Below, one piece after another: positions 56,371-64,000 of a stretch of DNA of 64,000 nt. Position 1 is the first letter of the stretch, and the number at the start of each line of letters is the position of its first letter. Both the position numbers and the translations under genes were made by a program. Source of the stretch: Endocalyx cinctus (taxonomy: Eukaryota; Ascomycota; Sordariomycetes; Amphisphaeriales; Apiosporaceae); assembly GCA_001600455.1 (NCBI GenBank), contig BCKC01000007.1:2854019-2918018 (forward strand), written 5' to 3'. Under the pieces are notes generated by a model. The model did not search any database and was not told where the DNA came from. It was given only the letters and a program-made list of their open reading frames with translations.

Positions 56371-57197
56371 AAAAAGCTTGACTAATCATGTATGCTTGCT
56401 CGTGCTAAGACTCACAAGTGTTCAGAATTACAGGGGGGTGGGCGGTGGATGGTCGTATCGTATATTGTTGGTGGTTGCCAGGCAAGTGTGCGTGATGATG
56501 GATAGGCCTATACTAGAGGTGAAATTACAGCCCACAGAACGTCTTGAGTTTACATTACAATTTTACTGTAACTTGAATTATTCATTATAGTGTTATTGTG
56601 GTATTATTATATAATAAGTTTTGAACTATGTACTTGTGCAGAATAGTATGTATTTAAAGGCTTTTAAAGATGGTTCCGTAGAGGCGTGTAGAAGACCCTT
56701 CGTAAATTCAGGCATATCTAACCTAAGTATGGACTACTAAGTAATGTAACATAGAGAACATCTCATGTCTTTCCGTTGAAAGGGGAGTCTTTCGGTCTAA
56801 GGGTAAATCAAAACACCCCCTCATTACAAACCAGCTCGACGGTAAAAGCCAATAATCGGGGCCAAGTCAGAAAGATGAGAGAATAATGTATAATAAAAAT
56901 GATAACCCGGTTATAGGATGTGGGTATAAAGCCCTACACAATGATATGTTAAGAACCCGAACTCCTTTCTTTTCTCCACATTTATCATTACCTTGCAGAT
57001 TTAACGGATCACGCTGCATGACGCTATAAGGCCAATGGGTTAACGTCTTTCACGCTACTGAATTCATCACTGTTTCAACATGAACGCATATACTCCGTAT
57101 GGATCACGCTGATAGCCTTAGTTTGAGAGCACTATTTACAAGATCTCCTCTGCAGTATAAATTGGCATTGGTAAAGGTGTTGAATAAATTGGACCAT
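56371..57197. other. Intergenic between convergent genes
   Basis: AT-rich 3' spacer; no gene or repeat is recognised. Confidence 0.6.
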
Positions 57198-58013
57198 CTA
57201 AAACGGCACCACTCTCCCATCGTAGACCCACATCTTTCCACCGTGTGTCTCTCGCGTGGCAGCGTCAACAACCCTGACAACGCCTTTAGCGCTGTCTAGG
57301 ACCGTCACAGGAGCTTCGTCCACGCCGTTAGCAGCCGCGCCGCGGTTACCCATGTCAGTTTGGACCCAACTGTCAAATTGTGAAAGCGTTAGTTCACATT
57401 ATCATGTATAAATTCCTGTCAATATCAATAATTCTCTCACTTACCCGGGATCAATGGGAAATATGCAGAGCTCGGGCTGCTCCATGTGAATGGACTTGGT
57501 GTACCAATGCTGCATCGCCTTGGTGGGGCCGTAAGCCGCATTCTTATAAGGGATCATCTCGTTAAGCCAGCCGGCCGAGGACCCTATCGTGCACCAGATA
57601 GGCTGTTTCGCCTTCTTGACCAGAGGTAGGAAGGCCTGATACAGCCGGACAAGGCCGTAAACGTTTATATCCACGTGCTTCTGGATATCTTCGACCTTCA
57701 CTTCGTGCACGTGCACCCATAGGAGGGCGATGGCAGCGTTGGCGATAAGAACGTCGATATGATTAATTCCCTTTGACCTGAGTTCATTGGCGGCATTGGC
57801 TGGATCCGTAGGTACCCCTAGATCAATTTTGACGAGCATATGGGTGGTTCCTTCGGCCGTGGGTAGATCAAGTAGAGCTTTGTAGGCGGGGAGTTCGGGA
57901 TCGCGGATTCCTGAGATGACAAGGTGATTTGGCTTCGCGAGGTACTCTTCGAGGATTTTATTACCGATTCCTCGGGCGGTACCGGTGATTAGTACTATTT
58001 TCTTGTCCGCCAT
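57198..58013 (-). CDS. Short-chain dehydrogenase
   Basis: Minus-strand exons 58013-57445 and 57369-57198 give 246 residues. The cofactor motif is TGTARGIG (residues 10-17), followed by NAAIA instead of NNAG, IGSSAGW with the catalytic Ser, and YGPTK with the Tyr and Lys. The second exon restores PGWVQTDMGNRGA, the conserved post-active-site segment, and ends KMWVYDGRVVPF. It looks like ketoreductase/sniffer-type fungal SDRs of secondary metabolism. The substrate is unknown. It has no TCGGCCGA motif upstream, so it is not in the regulon of the left cluster. Confidence 0.88.
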
Positions 58014-58573
58014 GGTTATTGTCTCCGTAAGTAAGTATAAGGGCTGGAGATAATCAAGGAATTAGATATGAAAAGTTCACTGACAAAATTCCATCTCATA
58101 GAAGGGCGAGAAACTTTATTTTTATATAAAAATTTCTATATAAGCCTTCGTGTGGGCTTCTTCTCATTTTCAGATACTTTACCATCTTACCTGTATGGTA
58201 AGCATTAATTACAACTGCACTGTAAGCTATTCTTTTTGGTCAATGAACTGGATGCTTGAATAAGTACCTGCACAGCACATATTAGTTTCATCTTATTAAT
58301 TATACCTAGGCACAAGATTAGTGAAATATTCGTTTCTTTTACCATATTCTCAAAATTCAAGAAATAGCCTATCACGAAGAAAGACATCCGCTACCTTGTT
58401 TCTGCTTGTCTATTTCTCTGATGCTTGTGATAATTAGTCAGCGTTGCCAGATCTGGCTAGTTAATGCGCTGTAAGCAAAATACTAGAAGACCCCTGCTTT
58501 ACTGAATGACTTCTCAGGCTCATAAAATGCTTACTCTGCATTCGGATATGATTCTTGAAGAATATACAACGTA
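58014..58573. other. Divergent intergenic region
   Basis: 560 bp between the SDR and the bZIP-ankyrin gene. It is AT-rich and no motif is recognised. Confidence 0.55.
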
Positions 58574-59693
58574 ATGGATACATCAACTAGTGCATCTCAA
58601 TACGACGAATATATTGATATATGCAACATGATGGATGTCACCATAGAATTACCCACTGACCCTAGTCAGCGGCGCCGATTGCAAAACCGAATAGCCCAGC
58701 GCAAGTTCCGTCGTAAGCTCGTCTAAACGTCCATTTTAGAATAAAACAAATGATCTAATTGATAATATCCCCGTGAAAGAGAAGAAGGGGAGACAGCAAG
58801 CCAATCACGTCGCTGCAACTGATGCTCCTGTTATGTCCATATCAACTGGTGACGTTTCTTCAGTCTCAAATCTCCAGTTACCAGAAACTTCGGCCCCACC
58901 TGGAGATAACATCCTGGCGGAAAGTTTGGTTTCGACTAAAGATTTCACAGCAATCTACGACCAAGTACCAGATACAGGGAATACGAATATATGGGATACG
59001 GATACAATAAACGATTTCTTATTAGACTACGACGAAACACAAGGTCTCCCAGCAGTCGACACCAGCTCATCTCGGCCGAGATCCGAGACCGATCCGAGCG
59101 CCGCCACGACCACCATAGCGGGCAGCGAAACAACTTCCGACGGCCTCAACGGCCATCGCACTGCTCCTCCCAGCGAACCGTCCAAAACTTCCGGATCCAC
59201 CGTCGCGAAAGCGCGATGGCAGAGCGCGCTGCACATCGCGGCGCAGAGCGGCCACGAAGGCATCGTGCGGGCGCTCCTGCGACGGGCCGACGTCGACGTC
59301 GACGAGCGGGACAGCGAAGGGCGCACGGCGCTGACGCACGCCGTCGTGCAGGACCACGGGACCGTCGTCCGGCTTCTCCTCTCCGCCGGCGTCCGTCTCG
59401 ACCTGGTCGATCACCTGGGGAGGACGGCGCTGCATTACGCGGTGCTGCATCGGCGCCAGGAGGTTTTGCAGATGCTGCTGAGTCGTTACGAGGGCGGGGA
59501 GGGGCCCCTGAACGTCGATGATAGGGACGAGTCCGGATGGACGGCGCTGCATATGGCGATATATGCGGGGTTGGAAAATTGCGTGGAATTGTTGCTGCAA
59601 GCTGGCGCGGACATTAATCTCAAGGCGAAATACTGCCCGCATGTCAGTAAGATAGAGCCCTTTTCGAAGGTTGTGGCCGATACGGAAAGTTGA
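58574..59693 (+). CDS. bZIP-basic-region plus ankyrin-repeat (TOXE/bANK-type) transcription regulator
   Basis: Exons 58574-58712 and 58780-59693 give 350 residues. Splicing joins a bZIP basic region, QRRRLQNRIAQRKFRQKK (residues about 32-49), with no leucine-zipper heptads after it. A low-complexity Ser/Thr linker follows, then four ankyrin repeats from about residue 210: SALHIAAQSGHEGIVRALL, TALTHAVVQDHGTVVRLLL, TALHYAVLHRRQEVLQMLL and TALHMAIYAGLENCVELLL. This architecture, basic region without zipper plus ankyrin repeats, is that of TOXE and related pathway-specific activators of fungal secondary-metabolite clusters. It would act in the nucleus. Its neighbours (SDR, GMC oxidase, acyl-CoA ligase, NRPS-like remnant) suggest it controls, or once controlled, a small local cluster. 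Confidence 0.88.
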
Positions 59694-60227
59694 AATGTAC
59701 GTTTTCAGGCTACTGTGTGCAAGTAGATAATCCGATGTCACGGAAGATTTGAGGGGGGTCAATGAAAAGCAGCCTCAAGATACGTAACTGGGCGGTGAAA
59801 GCTACTGGATACGGATCATAAATGATAGAAGTTAGAAAGTGGCCAATGCAATTATCATTTAGAAGTCACTTTTTCGACCTCTAAGAGAAAATCCTACATC
59901 ACACCAATAAAAGGCGCTGAAGGACGTCTGACGACTCGTCTGCATACTGGCTAGACTGTAGTCTCGTTGCTTACACTGTGGTCGCGCCTCCCACCGGGTA
60001 TTGCAATTGTCGGGATAGAGCCAAAGCTGCCAGAGAAATATACTAAAATAACTATACGGGAAATAAATATTGTAAATGGTTATATACACTCACTAGACAA
60101 TATCTGTGAAGCCTTTGAACGTAATCTAGTTTTCAAGACGCCTCTATCATTTACCCAACTAGAGATTCTTCGCACCGTGTCACAAAAGTAACATGAAGGG
60201 TACCTTCCGGAAATAACGAGGGATTGT
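59694..60227. other. Intergenic between convergent genes
   Basis: 3' spacer; short AT-rich frames only. Confidence 0.55.
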
Positions 60228-61119
60228 TCATAATTTCGATGCGGCTGATTTTCTATCTCCAACTTCCTTCGCTGCCAAATCTCGTAATTCTTTCCTTAAG
60301 ATTTTCCCGGACTGTGTTTTTGGTTAAATAATAATTAGCATACCAGCTCAAATAACGTACATCATAAACTGGCATGGAATTCAAGTCAAGTAAGGATTCC
60401 TAGGAAGAGGCGAGAAAACGAGATATAAAATGAACATACCGGGTTCTTGGGGATAGCGTCGACAAACTTGACGCCGCCTTTGAGCCACTTATATCGTATC
60501 ACCCTCGACTCCATCCATTTGGCAATCTCCTTCGGATTCGGCTTCGCGGCCGGGTTCGGCACGACGTACGCACGGGGATACTCCTCGCCGTCGAGCGTGA
60601 CGCCTATGACGGCGACGTCGGCGATGCCCGGGTGGTCGAGAAGGACGGCCTCGAGCTCGGCGGGCGCGACCTGGTTCCCCTTGACCTTGATGAGCTCCTT
60701 GATGCGGTCGACGATGTGCCAGAAGCCGCCGGGGGCGTACTTCTCCACGTAGGCAATATCGCCGGTGCGCACCCACCGCGTCCCGTCCTCGTCCACGTGG
60801 ATCGTGTCTCGCGTCGCTTCCGGACGGCCCCAGTACCCCTTCATGACCATGGGTCCCGTAAACCAGAGCTCGCCCCGCTCGTTCGGCTGCGTGATCTCGC
60901 CGGAGCCGTCGGTCCTCATGAGCCGCGCTTGGCAATTCGGCATCAGCTCGCCTACCGAGCTCGTCCTCTCGAAAGTAAATGGGTGCCACTGTGAGTGGAA
61001 AGAGTTTTTAGTAATTGCTTCAACCAGGATATGGTGGATAAAACAGTCATATCTTAAGCAGATTTCTCTTTTACTCTCTCCGAAAAAAAAAGAAAAGAAA
61101 AGAAAGCGAACTGTGACGA

Positions 61120-61157
<38 letters not shown>

Positions 61158-62289
61158 GCAGTCTTGAAAAGTAGGAAACCGGCTTTCCGGTCCCCGGGTG
61201 TTAGGTACTTACGTTGGTACACGTGCACGTCAGCTCCGTCATACCCCATCCCTGCCGCACGACGACTTGGTGATCAGGCCAGAGCTTCGAGACCTCGTCG
61301 CAGACCTCAAGACCCAACGGTGCCGCCCCGGACCCGATCGACTCGATACTACTGATATCATACCTCTTCACCAGGGGCGATTTGGCCAGGGCGACGACAA
61401 TCGGCGGTACGGCCGTGATGGCGGTGATCCGAAACTTTTGGATATGCTGGAGTACCTTTTCGAAATTGAACGCCGACATGATATACACGGGTACCCCCTC
61501 TTTAGGGAAGTTGCAGCAAAAGTATGTTTGTCCGTACGCGTGGTACATGGGCAAGAAGCACAGCTGCCTGTTACGGCGCCTCTTCTCCTCGATATCCGGG
61601 TCCAGGTCGTTCACGTAGATGACCTGCGTTCCGTTCGCCACGTACGCGTAGTGGGTGATCTCGACGCCCTTGGGCACGCCCGTGGTGCCGGAGCTGTAGT
61701 TCAGACAGCAGGTAGTCTGGGTCGGATCATCGGGCTCTACCCAATCAAATGCGCGAGCGTCGTCTTCGGAGGCCAGGAGGGTCGTCCAATGCTTCGTGCC
61801 GAGACGAGCCTTTCCCGGGCTCGGGTCCAGCGCGGTCTGATCGAAGCTATAGACGCGATCGCGGGACAACCCGGCCTGCGCGGCCGCCTCGACGGCGACC
61901 TCCATGCTGGCGTCGGCGGCGAGCAGGACGCGGGCGCCGCTATCCCTCAGCTGGTGGGCGAGCTCGCGCGCGACGAAGCTCGGGTTCGCCCCGGAGAACA
62001 CTCCCCCGGCCATGAGGACGCCCATGAACACGGCCGGCGTAAAGACGGTGTTCCCCGAGAAGAGCAGGACCCGGTCGCCGGGGCGCAGGCCCGCTTCGCG
62101 CACGAGCCCGACGGCGATCCGCTTCGCCCACAGTCGGTACCCGGCGCGCGTGATGAAGTGAGTCTCGGGTCGGTCGGGGTCGATGAATTGCAGCTCGTCC
62201 TCCGGTAAGTCCCCGAAGGAAGAGCCGAAGACCCATTTCTGGATCGAACATTTCGGTATCGGCGTGTTCCAGCGGGATGTGACGACCAT
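60228..62289 (-). CDS. 4-Coumarate:CoA-ligase-like acyl-CoA synthetase with peroxisomal signal
   Basis: Minus-strand exons 62289-61213, 60988-60440 and 60311-60228 give 569 residues. The AMP-binding signature is LNYSSGTTGVPKGVE, followed by QGWGMTELTC, the GELWFTGPMVMKGYWGRPEA region, RWVRTGDIAYV and DRIKELIKVKGNQVAPAELE. The small last exon supplies the catalytic Lys in SGKILRKELR and ends in SKL, a canonical PTS1 peroxisome signal. Many fungal 4CL-like ligases are peroxisomal and activate aryl or fatty acids to CoA thioesters with ATP. The substrate is unknown. Intron 1 (60989-61212) is 224 bp and carries a 32-base poly-T run on the plus strand near 61125-61156. It could feed an acyl-CoA to a pathway with the neighbouring SDR and GMC oxidase. 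Confidence 0.92.
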
Positions 62290-64000
62290 CTTTGGGAAAG
62301 AAAAGACGAGGATTTGTTGTTTCGAGAGGGAGAAAATTCAATAATAAGAAATGATAATAATTAATTTTTATCTAGGTTTCTCTTAGCGTTATTTTCGTTC
62401 AAGTCTCCAAGAAGGGAAGAGGAGGTGAAAAAAAAAAGAAAATAAATGACGAATAAGAATTGGAGATAGTGAGTAGATTCGAAAGTTAAACAAGAATGAA
62501 AGATTTGTGATTCACTTATCTACATCCTACCCACAAATACCACTCTACGAGCCGAGGAAATTTTGTTAAACGGTTTAGTAGCAAATGGCAGATCACAAAC
62601 GATATGGAGCTGGCTGGGTCAGCGGTGAGGGGAAACCAACATGATGCCTGCATGTGTATGCATACCTGCAAGACCGACGTAACTGTATTCGCCGTATATG
62701 GTAACCGATCAAGGGAGAAGCGGAAGATCCGGTTTCTGTATAGATGTATAGATGTATAGATGTATAGATGTATAGATGTATAGATGTATAGATGTATAGA
62801 TGTATAGATAGTAAGCATCTTTCATTTAAAAATATAACTACAAACTCGGGGTTGAAGAGAGAGAGATTTCTCCTCGTTAAAATTACACCGGAACTAATTA
62901 GCTCCTTTCTTCCCCGTCCATCTTCAATGCCGCCTCTATCGAGCGTTCAACTGGCGAAGGGCACGAGGGAAAATAAGTCAAAACGATGAACAGAAATTGT
63001 GTATCACAAGGTCTTACGGTGATGTAGGTTAAAAAGGAAATTTTTTTGAAGTACGACGTATAACGAAATATGCCCTCGTGGCTCTCCGAATATGACTCGG
63101 CAGCTGAAAAAATACGGGTACACAATGACGCCAAGAGGATTAACTCGTGGAGTAAATACGGGGGGATTTATGGCAGTATGGCAGTATGGGTACGGGGAAT
63201 TTGGGGAAATGTAGCTAAATCGTAGAGGGGCTGAGGGGCTGTCAATAGGCTATAGGGGTCTACCGGACTGACTTTTTAGTGTGCTAATTAAGCTCTTAGG
63301 TAGCTGAGAACCCTGCATTCGGGCTGTCGGGATAATATCAGCAGAAGTAACCATCACCAATATATAACCTTGGAAACATCTGTCGAAAAAGTAATCCTTG
63401 GTTGTCGTATTTGCTCTGTCTTTGTCAGATTTATCCTGTACTTTTTTTTTTTTTCGAATGACTACCGGGTCGGTCAATAGGATCCCGCCTAACCTCGCAT
63501 GATGCTGGGAGCCGTTATTGACCGTAGTACACAGATTCAATCGTTACACCATACATTGTAATGTCTTAAGTCCGTTGACTAAACCACGGGTTTTTCGGTA
63601 GGAATTTAAAAATTTTCATCTCATAAAGTTACCCATGATGAGCTGTTATTTCTAAATATTTACTTGGTAGAAGATATGTCCGCTTCATCAAAGGAAACGC
63701 TGATCGGAAAATAAAATTCGAAACCTAGCTGGTAGTGTTTAGGACGATTTTTACACAGTACTGTGTTTATGAAACAGGAGCAACAATCCGAGCATGCATG
63801 TCCTATCAACTTTATATGGACCACATACACGATTGGACAATCTGGACAGTTGAACATGACATGAAGTGCAAGACGGTTCTTGAGTAGGCGGGTGACATCG
63901 TGACGGATTTCTCGCACTTCAAGACTTGTCGTTCACGGCTCCTAAGTTTTCATATATTAGCCGACATATGATTCTAAAGTAAACTGGAATTACTTGATTA
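62290..64000. other. Intergenic to window end, no gene seen
   Basis: AT-rich. It contains the 8-bp minisatellite at 62737-62809. Frames are short and motif-free on both strands. Confidence 0.6.
62737..62809. repeat. 8-bp tandem repeat (TGTATAGA)n
   Basis: About nine perfect copies of an 8-base unit, 450 bp upstream of the acyl-CoA ligase start. Confidence 0.9.

Noticed and set aside
59072..59079. TCGGCCGA copy near the acyl-CoA ligase and bANK genes
   Set aside because: It lies inside the coding sequence of the bZIP-ankyrin gene, so it is not counted as a promoter element.
58991..59521. 176-codon Arg-rich frame overlapping the bZIP-ankyrin gene
   Set aside because: It is a shifted-frame shadow of the GC-rich ankyrin coding region.
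61198..62208. 336-codon plus-strand frame opposite the acyl-CoA ligase
   Set aside because: Antisense shadow of a GC-rich exon with clear AMP-binding motifs on the minus strand.

Overview
The window is nuclear DNA of a filamentous ascomycete (Pezizomycotina; a sordariomycete is my guess). Genes are GC-rich with short introns, mostly about 50-110 bp, with GT-AG ends and CTAAC-type branch sites. Intergenic DNA is AT-rich with long homopolymers. A fungal iterative PKS, a Zn2Cys6 regulator and a bZIP-ankyrin regulator are present. Exon joins below were worked out by hand from splice signals, reading frame and family motifs. No database search was possible.

Positions 36-1175 are the last exon of a coiled-coil housekeeping-type protein. 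From about 3.6 to 36.8 kb lies one biosynthetic gene cluster of the yanuthone/macrophorin type: a 6-methylsalicylic acid synthase (31111-36816), a 6-MSA decarboxylase-like amidohydrolase (20273-21293), a CYP619-like m-cresol hydroxylase (22385-24046), a cupin protein, a BBE-type FAD oxidase, a UbiA prenyltransferase, a Pyr4/PaxB/MacJ-type membrane terpene cyclase, an MBOAT acyltransferase, two more P450s, two SDRs and an AtuA-like protein. The inferred route is 6-MSA to m-cresol to a hydroxylated toluquinol, then farnesylation, quinol epoxidation/oxidation, cyclisation of the prenyl chain to a drimane-like unit, side-chain hydroxylation and acylation. No epoxidase of the PaxM/Pyr5 type is present, so cyclisation probably starts by direct olefin protonation, as in macrophorin biosynthesis.

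The most striking non-coding signal is a palindrome, TCGGCCGA (core CGGCCGA), in essentially every promoter of this cluster and almost nowhere else in intergenic DNA. It marks the cluster limits (about 3.6-31.1 kb of promoters) and is a candidate binding site for the pathway regulator. No regulator lies inside the marked block. A Zn2Cys6 factor lies 4.5 kb beyond the PKS, across an AT-rich gene desert.

The right third (48-62.3 kb) is looser and partly decayed: a secreted CE1 esterase with a frame break at its nucleophile elbow, a non-LTR retrotransposon remnant, an NRPS-like adenylation-domain pseudogene, a GMC oxidoreductase whose last exon cannot be joined in frame, an SDR, a TOXE-like bZIP-ankyrin regulator and a 4CL-like acyl-CoA ligase ending in the peroxisomal signal SKL. 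This may be the remains of a second metabolic cluster. Assembly gaps occur at 15594-15693 (100 N inside a 7-bp minisatellite) and 45150 (one N after a poly-G run).
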